A model generated the notes under the pieces. That model was not told the DNA's origin, did no database searches, and was given only the letters and a program-made list of their open reading frames with translations. From contig NZ_JAQNDL010000002.1 of assembly GCF_028368995.1 (NCBI RefSeq), positions 1,857,724 to 1,921,723 on the forward strand: a DNA stretch of 64,000 nt, read 5' to 3'. Shown here piece after piece: positions 52,079 to 63,853 of the stretch. A program made the translations under genes and the position numbers. The DNA comes from Nannocystis bainbridge (GTDB taxonomy: Bacteria > Myxococcota_A > Polyangia > Nannocystales > Nannocystaceae). How positions within the stretch are numbered: position 1 is the stretch's first letter; every line of letters starts with the position of its first letter.

Positions 52079-52912
52079 ATGCGTCCCTCGGACCTGCTCG
52101 ACCACGCCGAATTCTGGCGCGCCCATTACTCGTTCTGTCTGTCTCCCGCCGCCCAGCAGGCGCTCTTTCCGGGCCCCGACCAGGACACGCCGATCGAGCG
52201 CACGCCCTTCTACCTCGACCTGTTCGGCCTGACGAAGCAGGCCGCCGAGCTCCGCGTGCAGCAGATCCGCGCCGCCGGGAGCGTCGAAGCGGCGATCGAG
52301 CGCGCCCTCGCGGCCGACCCCCTGTGCGACCTCTGGCCCGAGCTTACCGACGCGATTCGGGCCGACTTCCGCGACGCCGAGGCCCGCGCGCGTGAGCCCG
52401 ACGCCGCGCTCGTGCTGCGCTTCCCGGCGGGCTGGTCGATCGAGGTCCGCTACCACCCGGGCGCGGTGAAGTTCGTGCTCTCTGGACCTGGACGCAGCGC
52501 GCCGCTCCTGCTCGGCGCCGACGCTGGAGATGGATCGATGCCGATGTTGCGCTGGGAAGAGCTCGAGCTCCTCACCCGCCGGGTGCAACGGATCGACGAC
52601 GCCTCGCCGAGCGACGTCGCCGGCATGAGCGGCAGAGTCCTGGCGATCGGCGCGTGCGGCTCGATCACCGACGACCCGGCGGCCGCCGAGGAGCTCGTGG
52701 CCGGCTTCTGGGGCGGTGCTCCCGACGCCGCAGCCCTCGCGCGTGAGCTCGTGCGACGGCCTCACTTTCGCTGGTCCGAGGACGCGGAGCTGGGTTGGCT
52801 GTGCGAGGGCCGCCACGGCCATCGCCAGCGCCCCGCCGTCGACCGACCCGGTTGGTCGACGCGCGAGCTGACGTTCGTGCGGTCGTTCTTCCGCGCGATC
52901 GAAGGCGCGTAG
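52079..52912 (+). CDS. hypothetical protein, 277 aa
   Basis: I do not recognise this protein. It has no signal peptide or membrane segment. The ATG at 52079 overlaps an in-frame GTG at 52076. The N-terminus is helical (SDLLDHAEFWRAHYSFCLSP), the middle has a beta-hairpin-like stretch (AALVLRFPAGWSIEVRYHPG, KFVLSGP), and the C-terminus is acidic with many Trp residues (AELGWLCEG, PGWSTRELTFVRSFF). It is 97 bases downstream of the kinase giant on the same strand, and a GGACAGGTCC palindrome lies between at 52017. Co-expression with the kinase is possible but not shown. Confidence 0.6.
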   Translation: MRPSDLLDHAEFWRAHYSFCLSPAAQQALFPGPDQDTPIERTPFYLDLFGLTKQAAELRVQQIRAAGSVEAAIERALAADPLCDLWPELTDAIRADFRDAEARAREPDAALVLRFPAGWSIEVRYHPGAVKFVLSGPGRSAPLLLGADAGDGSMPMLRWEELELLTRRVQRIDDASPSDVAGMSGRVLAIGACGSITDDPAAAEELVAGFWGGAPDAAALARELVRRPHFRWSEDAELGWLCEGRHGHRQRPAVDRPGWSTRELTFVRSFFRAIEGA

Positions 52913-53120
52913 GAGCCTCGCCCCTTCGTCTTCGGCCTGCATCTCGGCGACCACCTCGATCGCAGACAATCCGAGAACTCTCGATCGACCGGTGAAACTT
53001 CCCTGCCGGTGCTTCCGTGCGCGGCAACACCGGCCGCTCCGGTTCGCGCCGTGCGAGCGGACTTTCCTCGCGTCTCGCCGCGCTGATCTGCCAGCCCACG
53101 GCGCGCCGCTGACTCCGGCG

Positions 53121-56100
53121 ATGGTTATTCACATAAATAAGCCCGAGCGGATCGTGATCGTCGGTGGTGGCATGGCGGCCCTCACCACCGCCTTCGAGTT
53201 GACCTCGCGTCCCGACTGGCGCGAGCGCTACGACATCACCGTCTATCAGATGGGCCATCGGCTCGGCGGCAAGGGGGCCAGCGGGCGCGATCAGGAGCGC
53301 TTCGATCGCATCGAGGAGCACGGCCTCCACCTCTTCTACGGCTTCTACGACAACGCCTTCTCGGTCCTGCGCCGCTGTTACGACGAGCTCGCGCGGCCCG
53401 CCGGCGCCCCGCTGCGGACCCTCGAGGACGCGTTTCATCCCCACTCGCTGGTCGTGTTCGAGGAGCAGCGCGGCGGGCAGTGGCACCACCAGCCGCTGCT
53501 GTTCCCGCGCAATCACGAGCGCCCGGGCCTCGGCGCCGCCACCCCGACCCCGGCGGCGCTGATCCCCAAGATGCTCACCTTCCTGCTCGATCTTTTCGAC
53601 GAGCAACCACTGCTCAAGAACCCCGCCGCCACTCGCAGCGATCGCGCCGCGCTGCGGCTGCTGCGGCGCGGCGTCTCCGGCCTGCTCGGCGAGCTCGGCG
53701 AGTTCCTCCAGCGCCCCGGCGACGGCCTCGTGGTCGTGCGGCGCGAGGCCTTGCTCGGCCGCCTGCTCGCGTTCTCGCGCTGGACCTGGCGCCTGTGCGC
53801 GCCGCTGCTCGCTCGCCGGCCCGACCTGCGCGTCGCCTGGACCGCCGTCGACGTCACCCTGGCGATGATCCGCGGCATGATCGCCGACCGCCTGGTCGAA
53901 GAGACAGCCGTCGACTGGCTCCGCCTCGACCACGAGGACTTCCGCGCCTGGCTGCGCCGCCACGGCGCCAGCGACGAGGCCGTCGCCGCTTCCACCGTCG
54001 CGGGCGTCTACGCCGGGGCCTACATGGCCGACCAGGAGCTCGGCGCCGGCACGGCCCTGCACTGGACGCTGCGCATGCTCTACACCTACCGCGGCGCGCT
54101 CTTCTACAAGATGCAGGCCGGCATGGGCGACGTCGTGTTCGCGCCGCTGTACCTGGTGCTGCGCGCTTGCGGCGTCAAGTTCCGCTTCTTCCACCGCGCC
54201 GACGCGCTGCGCCTGTCGGCCGATCGCAGCCGGATCGACGAGGTCGTGTTCGGGCGCCAGGTCGCCGTCAAGGGCGGCCGCGACTACGAGCCGCTCTACG
54301 ACGTGAAGGGCCTGCCGTGCTGGCCGAGCGAGCCGCTCTACGACCAGCTCGAGCACGGCGACGCGCTGGCGCAGAGCGGCGAGAACCTCGAGGACTGGGG
54401 CACGCAGTGGCCCGACTCGCAGGAACCGCTGGTGCTCGCGGCCGGCCGCGATTTCGACCGCGTGCTGCTCGGCATCGGCCTCGGCGCGGTGCCGGCCCTG
54501 TGCGCCGAGATGATCGCCGACCCGAACAACCCGCGCTTCGCCGCGATGGTGCGCGCCGTCAAGACCACCCACACCGCGTCGGCGCAGCTGTGGTTCCGCG
54601 GCGACCTGGCCTCGACCGGCTGGCGCTTGCCGCCGCCGGTGATGATCCCCCACGCCATGCCGCTCGACACCTGGGCCGACATGAGCCACCTCCTGCCGCG
54701 CGAGAGCTTTCCGGGACATGTCCCTACGGCCAGCTGCGCCTACCTCACCGCGGCGATGGACGACGACGAGACGCCGCCGGTCCGCCGCGAGGACGCCGAA
54801 GGTTATTGCGCACGCCAGACCGCGCGGATCCGGACCCTGCTCGCGCAGCACCTGCGCACCAACAGCGCGCACCTGTGGCCGGCCGCGCAGAAGCCCGGCG
54901 GCGGCCTCGATCACCGCTGCCTCGTCACCACCGACGCCGGCGCCGATCCGCTCGACTGGCAGCACGTCAGCCCGTGCCTCAATCCGTCCGACCGCTACGT
55001 GCGATCGATCCGCGGCAGCACCCTCCATCGCCTCGACGCCGGCGCCTCCGGCTACGACAACCTGGTCCTGTGCGGCGACTGGACCCTCAACCCGATGAAC
55101 CTCGGCTGCGTCGAGGGCGCGACGATGTCGGGCATTCGCGCGGCCCAGGTCATCAGCGGCGAGGCCATCGCCCTGCACGACGACTGGCTGGCCGCGCGCC
55201 ACCCGGCCCTGCGCACGCCCGCGCGCGAGCGGCCGCGCTACATCCAGCGGGCGCTCAACGAGTCGACCTCGCCGCCGTACGAGGCGCGGGCCACCGCGAT
55301 GTACGCCTCGGTCCTCGCCGCCGAACCCGAGCGCCTCGCCGACCTGTGCCAGCGTCACCTCGGCCTCAACCCCGAGCGCTGCTACCTCCCGCTCGGCCCC
55401 TCGGTGGTGTTCTACGCCCAGCACAACCACGCGCTGTCGGCCGTCGACGCGCCCGGCGTGGTCCCCGAGCGCGACTTCGGCTTCCTCGTCCCCGTCGCCG
55501 TGTGCGAGCGCCGGGCCGGCAAGCTGACGCCCGTCGGCGTCGCCGTCTACATGCCGTACCTCTGGGTCGACCTCGGCGCGGCGCTGCTCGGTGGGCGCGA
55601 GGTCCTCGGCTTCCCCAAAGGCCAGGCGACGCTCGGCTTCCCCGGCGCGCCCACCGGCGCCGTCGAGCTGCGCGTCGATGCCTGGATGCCGCCCGCGAGC
55701 GGCCGCGGCGACGCCTGGCGCGAGGAGCGGCTGATCGACGCCCGCCTCGACGACAGCGCCAGGAGCCGCGTCCGCTCGCTCGCCGACGCCCTGCGCTCCG
55801 GCTTCGACCCCTCCTGGCTGGCCAGCCGCGGCGTCGACCTGGCCGGCCAGCTCTGCCTGCTGCGCGCCATCACCATGACCCTTCGGACAGGTGGCCTGCG
55901 TATGGTGTTCCTCAAGCAGTACCGCGACGCCGCCGCCTGCGATCGCGCCTGCTACCAGGCGATCGTCGAGGCCCCGTGCACCCGCGCCGGCACCCCGCGC
56001 GTGGCGGCCCAGCTGCCCGGGGCGCTGCAGCTCCAGATCTTGCGCCGCTCCGGCCTGCTGGCGGAGCTCGGCCTGCGCACCAGCGGGGGCGACGCGGAGC

Positions 56101-56183
56101 GCGCCCGGGTGCCGGCGCTGGCGACGTTCTACACCGAGCTCGACTTCACGATCGGCGCGGCCGACGTGGTGTGGGCGGCCTGA
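53121..56183 (+). CDS. FAD-dependent oxidoreductase fused to acetoacetate-decarboxylase-like domain
   Basis: A 1020-residue two-domain enzyme. The N-terminal part (about 1-700) is a phytoene-desaturase/amine-oxidase-like flavoprotein: IVIVGGGMAALTTAFEL binds FAD, RLGGKGASGRD follows, then EHGLHLFYGFYDNAF, and the late NLVLCGDWTLNPMNLGCVEGATMSG is the usual C-terminal FAD motif. The remaining ~320 residues look like an acetoacetate decarboxylase family domain (YLPYLWVDLGAALLGGREVLGFPKGQATLGFPG resembles its GREV-x-GxPK core with the family Lys). The start at 53121 follows an A/T-rich GGTTATTCACATAAATAA region. Both a GGACATGTCC (54714) and a GGACAGGT (55885) lie inside. The substrate is unknown; a lipid or terpenoid with a beta-keto acid step is a guess. 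Confidence 0.82.
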   Translation: MVIHINKPERIVIVGGGMAALTTAFELTSRPDWRERYDITVYQMGHRLGGKGASGRDQERFDRIEEHGLHLFYGFYDNAFSVLRRCYDELARPAGAPLRTLEDAFHPHSLVVFEEQRGGQWHHQPLLFPRNHERPGLGAATPTPAALIPKMLTFLLDLFDEQPLLKNPAATRSDRAALRLLRRGVSGLLGELGEFLQRPGDGLVVVRREALLGRLLAFSRWTWRLCAPLLARRPDLRVAWTAVDVTLAMIRGMIADRLVEETAVDWLRLDHEDFRAWLRRHGASDEAVAASTVAGVYAGAYMADQELGAGTALHWTLRMLYTYRGALFYKMQAGMGDVVFAPLYLVLRACGVKFRFFHRADALRLSADRSRIDEVVFGRQVAVKGGRDYEPLYDVKGLPCWPSEPLYDQLEHGDALAQSGENLEDWGTQWPDSQEPLVLAAGRDFDRVLLGIGLGAVPALCAEMIADPNNPRFAAMVRAVKTTHTASAQLWFRGDLASTGWRLPPPVMIPHAMPLDTWADMSHLLPRESFPGHVPTASCAYLTAAMDDDETPPVRREDAEGYCARQTARIRTLLAQHLRTNSAHLWPAAQKPGGGLDHRCLVTTDAGADPLDWQHVSPCLNPSDRYVRSIRGSTLHRLDAGASGYDNLVLCGDWTLNPMNLGCVEGATMSGIRAAQVISGEAIALHDDWLAARHPALRTPARERPRYIQRALNESTSPPYEARATAMYASVLAAEPERLADLCQRHLGLNPERCYLPLGPSVVFYAQHNHALSAVDAPGVVPERDFGFLVPVAVCERRAGKLTPVGVAVYMPYLWVDLGAALLGGREVLGFPKGQATLGFPGAPTGAVELRVDAWMPPASGRGDAWREERLIDARLDDSARSRVRSLADALRSGFDPSWLASRGVDLAGQLCLLRAITMTLRTGGLRMVFLKQYRDAAACDRACYQAIVEAPCTRAGTPRVAAQLPGALQLQILRRSGLLAELGLRTSGGDAERARVPALATFYTELDFTIGAADVVWAA

Positions 56184-56194
56184 CGCGCCCCAGC

Positions 56195-56338
56195 GGGCAT
56201 GCCCTTCACGACATGTCCCCGTGCCCCCTGCCTGGAGCTAGTTCTACCGCCCGCCCCACATGGCACAAGGGGCATGTCCTCTCGAACATGCCCCTTCCAA
56301 CAGGCCCTTTCAGACATGCCCTTTCGGACCTGTCCGAA
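56195..56338. repeat. intergenic palindrome cluster between convergent genes
   Basis: GGGCATGCCC (56195-56204) is a perfect palindrome and ACATGTCC follows at 56211. GGGGCATGT (56269-56277) pairs perfectly with ACATGCCCC (56286-56294) around CCTCTCGA. AACAGGCCC, GACATGCCC and TTCGGAC-CT-GTCCGAA (56323-56338) follow, ending 3 bases before the kinase stop. This is a dense cluster that fills the gap; no gene is visible. Confidence 0.75.
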
Positions 56339-56341
56339 GCC

Positions 56342-58072
<1,731 letters not shown>

Positions 58073-58161
58073 GTCCGCAATGCTCCGGCTGTCCGCGTGC
58101 TTACCACCTTACTGCCCGAGCCGGGTACTGGGCCGTTCGCCCCCGGACTCACGCAGGCCCG

Positions 58162-60366
<2,205 letters not shown>

Positions 60367-60577
60367 GTCCGGCCCAGCCTAAGCGGGCGGCGAGGCGCGG
60401 TCAACGCAGACAGGGCCCTGCCCGAGCGCCGCCGCCGCCGCCCGCCGGGCCCCGGCGGCGCTCGCCAGGGCGCCGCGAACGTGCATCCACTGCGCTGGCG
60501 CGTGCACGTCTCCACGTGCGGCACCTCCCTGGCGGGCCGACACGCGGTTCGGGGTCGTCGGGAGTAGGCTCCGCGCC

Positions 60578-62131
60578 ATGACCTCCGGGAGCCCTGTTTC
60601 GGTCGTGATCGGCCACACGATTGCCCTGCGCGACGTGGACGCTGTCGCCCGCCGCGGCGCCGCCGTCTCGCTCGCCGCCGAGGCGCGGGACGAGCTGCGA
60701 CAGACGCGGGATCACCTCGAGCGAGCGCTGGCCGCCGGCGCGATCATCTACGGCGTCAACACCGGCTTCGGCGCCCTGTCCGACGCGAAGATCGCCCCCG
60801 ACGAGCTCGGGATCTTGCAGCAGAACCTGCTGCGCAGCCACGCGGCCGGGGTCGGCCCGGCGTTCTCCGCCGACGTCGTGCGCGCCCTCTTGCTGCTGCG
60901 CGCCCACACCCTCGCGCTCGGGGCCAGCGGCGTGTCGCCCGGCGTGCCCGAGTTCCTGCTGCAGATGCTGGCCCGCGATGTCCTCCCGGTCGTCCCGTGC
61001 CAGGGCAGCGTCGGCGCCAGCGGTGACCTGGCCCCGCTGGCCCACCTCGCCCTGGTCGCCATCGGCGAGGGGTTCGCCTGGTCCGAAGGACAGATCATCT
61101 CCGGCGCCGACGCCCTCGCGCGCGCCGGCCTGACCCCGCTGCGCCTCGGCCCCAAGGAGGGCCTGAGCCTCATCAACGGCACCCAGGTCACCACCGCCGT
61201 CGGCGCGCTCGCGCTGTGCGACGCCGCCGAGCTGATCGCCGCCGCCGACATCCTCGGCAGCCTCAGCCTCGACGCGCTGCTCGGCACCGTCACCGCCACC
61301 GACCCGCGGATCCACGCCGGCAAGCCACACGTCGGCCAGCGCGAGAGCGCCGCCGTCTCGCGCGCCCTGCTCGTCGACTCCCCGCTCCGCGCCTCGCACA
61401 GCGACTGCGGCGAGGTCCAGGACGCCTACGCCCTCCGCTGCATGCCGCAGGTCCACGGGGCCGCGCGCGACGCCCTCGCCTACGTCGCCGGCGCCGTGCA
61501 GGTCGAGCTCAACAGCTTCACCGACAACCCGCTGGTGCTGGCCCGCGCGGACGGCGGCTTCGACGTCCTCAGCGGCGGCAACTTCCACGCCGGCACCGTC
61601 GCCCTCCCGCTCGATCACATGACCGCCGCGCTCACCACCCTCGCCACCATCAGCGAGCGCCGCACCGATCGCATGCTCAACCCCGCGACCTCGCGCGGCC
61701 TCCCGGCCTTCCTGGCCGAAAGGCCAGGTGTCGAGAGCGGCCTGATGATGGCCCACGTCACCGCCTCGGCGCTCGCCAGCGAGTGCAAGTCGCTCAGCTT
61801 CCCCGCCTCCGTCGACACCATCCCGACCTCGGCCGGCAAGGAGGACCACGTCAGCATGGGCCCGATCGCCGCCCGCAAGCTGCGCAGCGTGGTCGACAAC
61901 CTCGCCCGCGTGCTCGCCATCGAGGCCATCGCCGCCGCCCGCGGCCTCGACCTGCGCGGGCACCCGACCAGCGCCCCGCTCCAGCGCGTCCACGCGGCCA
62001 TCCGCGCCCACGTCCCGCCGTGGACCGGCGACCGCAGCCCGGGCGGCGACACCGAGGCCCTCGCCGCCGCGATCCTGCGCGGCGAGCTGCGCCGCGCCGC
62101 CGAGGTCGCCTCCCCGCTCGATCGCGGCTGA
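60578..62131 (+). CDS. hutH: histidine ammonia-lyase
   Basis: HutH deaminates histidine to trans-urocanate. The 517-residue protein has Y58 in YGVNTGFG, H88 in LRSHAAGVG (the Ser-His typical of histidine-specific enzymes rather than Phe/Tyr lyases), the self-cyclising A147-S148-G149 that forms the MIO group (GSVGASGDLAPLAH), DCGEVQDAYALRCMPQVHGA and EDHVSMG. No hutU, hutI or hutG lies nearby, so it stands alone here. Two palindromes are embedded: GTCCGAAGGAC near 61081 and CCTGGCC-GAAA-GGCCAGG at 61711, the latter encoding LAERPGV at a normally variable position. Divergent from a Ser/Thr kinase. Confidence 0.93.
   Translation: MTSGSPVSVVIGHTIALRDVDAVARRGAAVSLAAEARDELRQTRDHLERALAAGAIIYGVNTGFGALSDAKIAPDELGILQQNLLRSHAAGVGPAFSADVVRALLLLRAHTLALGASGVSPGVPEFLLQMLARDVLPVVPCQGSVGASGDLAPLAHLALVAIGEGFAWSEGQIISGADALARAGLTPLRLGPKEGLSLINGTQVTTAVGALALCDAAELIAAADILGSLSLDALLGTVTATDPRIHAGKPHVGQRESAAVSRALLVDSPLRASHSDCGEVQDAYALRCMPQVHGAARDALAYVAGAVQVELNSFTDNPLVLARADGGFDVLSGGNFHAGTVALPLDHMTAALTTLATISERRTDRMLNPATSRGLPAFLAERPGVESGLMMAHVTASALASECKSLSFPASVDTIPTSAGKEDHVSMGPIAARKLRSVVDNLARVLAIEAIAAARGLDLRGHPTSAPLQRVHAAIRAHVPPWTGDRSPGGDTEALAAAILRGELRRAAEVASPLDRG
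61711..61728. repeat. hairpin CCTGGCC-GAAA-GGCCAGG in hutH
   Basis: A perfect 7-bp stem with a GAAA loop. The stem differs from the usual TGTCC, but loop and placement match the family; it may be a variant. Confidence 0.5.
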
Positions 62132-62210
62132 GCAGCCGCGCAACGGCGCGCCCGGAGAGCGCATCACCGGGCAGTCATTCATCGTGGCGCTCGCTCTCGT
62201 GTCGCCACAC

Positions 62211-62290
62211 GAAAGGACATGTCCAGGCCACCCTGCCCTCATGGACATGTCCTTCTCGGCATGTTCCATTGAACATGTCCGTACAGACAT
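62211..62290. repeat. intergenic palindrome cluster downstream of hutH
   Basis: The 584-base gap 62132-62715 shows no gene. It holds GGACATGTCC at 62215 and 62243, CATGTTC-CATT-GAACATG (62260-62277, a perfect 7-bp stem), ACATGTCC at 62273 and a facing GACATCC near 62286. A lone ACATGTCC follows at 62468. A weak hairpin GTGGCG/CGCCAC lies at 62184-62208. The remainder (62300-62715) shows nothing I recognise, apart from being the presumed promoter region of the next gene. Confidence 0.75.
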
Positions 62291-62715
62291 CCTCACTACG
62301 GAGCGGGTCCGCGACTCCTTCGGCCCTGCTCTCGACTGTCGGGAGCAGCGAAGTGCCGGCGCAGCAAAGATTCGGCGCAGCGAACAGCCATCGCCGATCG
62401 AGCTGCCCCGGCTCGAAGCGACCTCACGGACCTCGCCTGTCCGACTCGTCCGCTCGCGCCCGCCCTCACATGTCCTCAAAGACAGCCGACGAGCGTCGGC
62501 GCCCCTCACTCCGGCCGAGCGGCCCGTCGACGCTCCTTCACTCGCCTGAGCCCGCCGTGCGGCCACACGTCCTCGACCGCTCCACTCACTCGGCGTCCCC
62601 GCTCCCCATCGTCGTCGGGCCGTCGGCTGTCGCTAGCCCATCATGTTCGCCCCGACGCGAACCGCCGCTCCTCCCCCGCCTTGCGACCCGGTCCGCGGCC
62701 GCCTACGCTCCCGGC

Positions 62716-63507
62716 ATGCGCTCGCTTAGCTTCGCCTCCGTCCTCGCCGCGCTGCTCGCCTGCACCCCGACCGAGCCCGGCACCACGGACACCGGCACCG
62801 CCTCGGGCACCGCCACGAGCACGACCACCGGCACCACGGCCGGCACCACCGCTCCGACCGGCGACCTCACCACCAGCACCACCGGCGGCACCGCGACCGG
62901 CGGCATGACCACCGCGCCGACGACCTCGACCTCCACCACGTCGACGACCTCGACCGCCACCACCGAGCCCGCGACTTCGACGTCGACCACCTCGACCACG
63001 AGCCCCGGCACCGCGACCACCGACGACACCGGCGCCGTCGACCCGCAGTGCGCCCCGGCCACCGGTGACTACGGCGACTGCGAAGCCGTGCTCGGCTTCG
63101 CCTTCGACGGCACCGAGTGCACCCTGCGCTCCGGCTGCGGCTGCGGCCCCGACTGCGACAAGTTCTTCCCCAGCGCCTCCGCCTGCGCCCTCGCCTGCGC
63201 CGCCGCCGACCACTGCAACCCGGACGAGTTCGACGGCGCCGGCCTCGTCAAACCGCCGATCCAGCCGGGCACCCACTGCGACGGCGTCTACGTGTGCCCC
63301 GGCGCCGACGCCGAGCTCAAGCAGGCCTACGTGGACATCTTCGGCCTGCTGACCTGCGAGCCGGGCGATTTCCCCTGCAGCGAGAACGGCGAGGTCTGCA
63401 CCGGCCTGCTCGCGGGCACGCTCGGCCCCGAGGAGTGGGCCAAGCTGTGCGCCGCCAGCCTGCTGCCGAACTCCGGCCCCTTCATCTGCACCGTCTTCGG
63501 CCCCTGA
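62716..63507 (+). CDS. Thr-rich-linker lipoprotein with Kunitz-like Cys domain
   Basis: A 263-residue lipoprotein: the ATG at 62716 gives MRSLSFASVLAALLAC, a lipobox at Cys16. About 90 residues of Thr/Ser linker (TTSTSTTSTTSTATTEPATS) follow. Next comes a six-Cys stretch, C-APATGDYGD-C-EAVLGFAFDGTE-C-TLRSGCG-C-GPDCDKFFPSASA-C-ALA-C, whose order and FF/aromatic placement resemble a Kunitz (BPTI) fold, with extra Cys. A second Cys-rich region (DHCNPDEF, THCDGVYVC, LLTCEPGDFPCSENGEVC) completes it. Kunitz-like domains usually bind proteases; here function is not shown. Similar modules are found in other myxobacterial lipoproteins. The frame is open upstream but overlaps hutH. Confidence 0.75.
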   Translation: MRSLSFASVLAALLACTPTEPGTTDTGTASGTATSTTTGTTAGTTAPTGDLTTSTTGGTATGGMTTAPTTSTSTTSTTSTATTEPATSTSTTSTTSPGTATTDDTGAVDPQCAPATGDYGDCEAVLGFAFDGTECTLRSGCGCGPDCDKFFPSASACALACAAADHCNPDEFDGAGLVKPPIQPGTHCDGVYVCPGADAELKQAYVDIFGLLTCEPGDFPCSENGEVCTGLLAGTLGPEEWAKLCAASLLPNSGPFICTVFGP

Positions 63508-63520
63508 GCCCGCGAGGGCG

Positions 63521-63716
63521 ACCTGTCCCTACGAACAGGTAGACGCTCCGCCGGCGACCTGTCCCTACGAACAGGTAGCGGGCTCCGCTCCGACCCGTCC
63601 CCACGAACAGGTGCCGGATCCGCCCGACGGCCTGTCCTTGCGAACAGGTAGCGGGCTCCGCTCCGACCTGTCCCCACGAACCAGCTCCGCCCCGCGACCT
63701 GTCCCCACGGACAGGC
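63521..63716. repeat. array of six ACCTGTCC-N4-GAACAGGT palindromes, about 36-bp period
   Basis: Copies start at 63521, 63557, 63593, 63630, 63666 and 63697. Most read ACCTGTCCCTACGAACAGGT or close variants (ACCCGTCCCCACGAACAGGT, ACCTGTCCCCACGGACAGGC). Spacers are 11-17 bases and mostly AGCGGGCTCCGCTCCG-like. ACCTGT pairs with ACAGGT in each. It lies between the Kunitz-like lipoprotein and the transporter subunit, two convergent genes, and fills that gap. Confidence 0.9.
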
Positions 63717-63748
63717 ACCATCCGGCGGCGGGTTCCTGCCCCGCCCCC

Positions 63749-63853
63749 TCACGGCCGGGGCGGCGTGCGCAGCACCTTGGCGACGAGATAGATCGTCATC
63801 CCTCCGACCAGCAGCCACGTGCAGCTCAGCATGATCCACGCGCTCGTGCTCAC
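63749..63853 (-). CDS. 34-residue membrane protein, MetS-like transporter small subunit
   Basis: A tiny reading frame from GTG 63853, too short for usual gene finders. It encodes a single membrane helix: STSAWIMLSCTWLLVGG then MTIYLVAKVLRTPPRP. The GTG overlaps the stop of the upstream frame (GTGA), so they are translationally coupled. Tiny one-helix proteins starting ST(S/T)A encoded directly after NSS-type transporters (MetS after MetP in methionine uptake) have this length and shape. The match is by look only. It is convergent with the Kunitz-like lipoprotein. Confidence 0.55.
   Translation of the reverse strand: MSTSAWIMLSCTWLLVGGMTIYLVAKVLRTPPRP

Noticed and set aside
63521..63716. CRISPR array
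   Set aside because: The repeats are palindromes of 20 bases with 11-17-base GC-rich spacers that resemble one another, and no cas genes are visible. CRISPR spacers are longer and unrelated in sequence.
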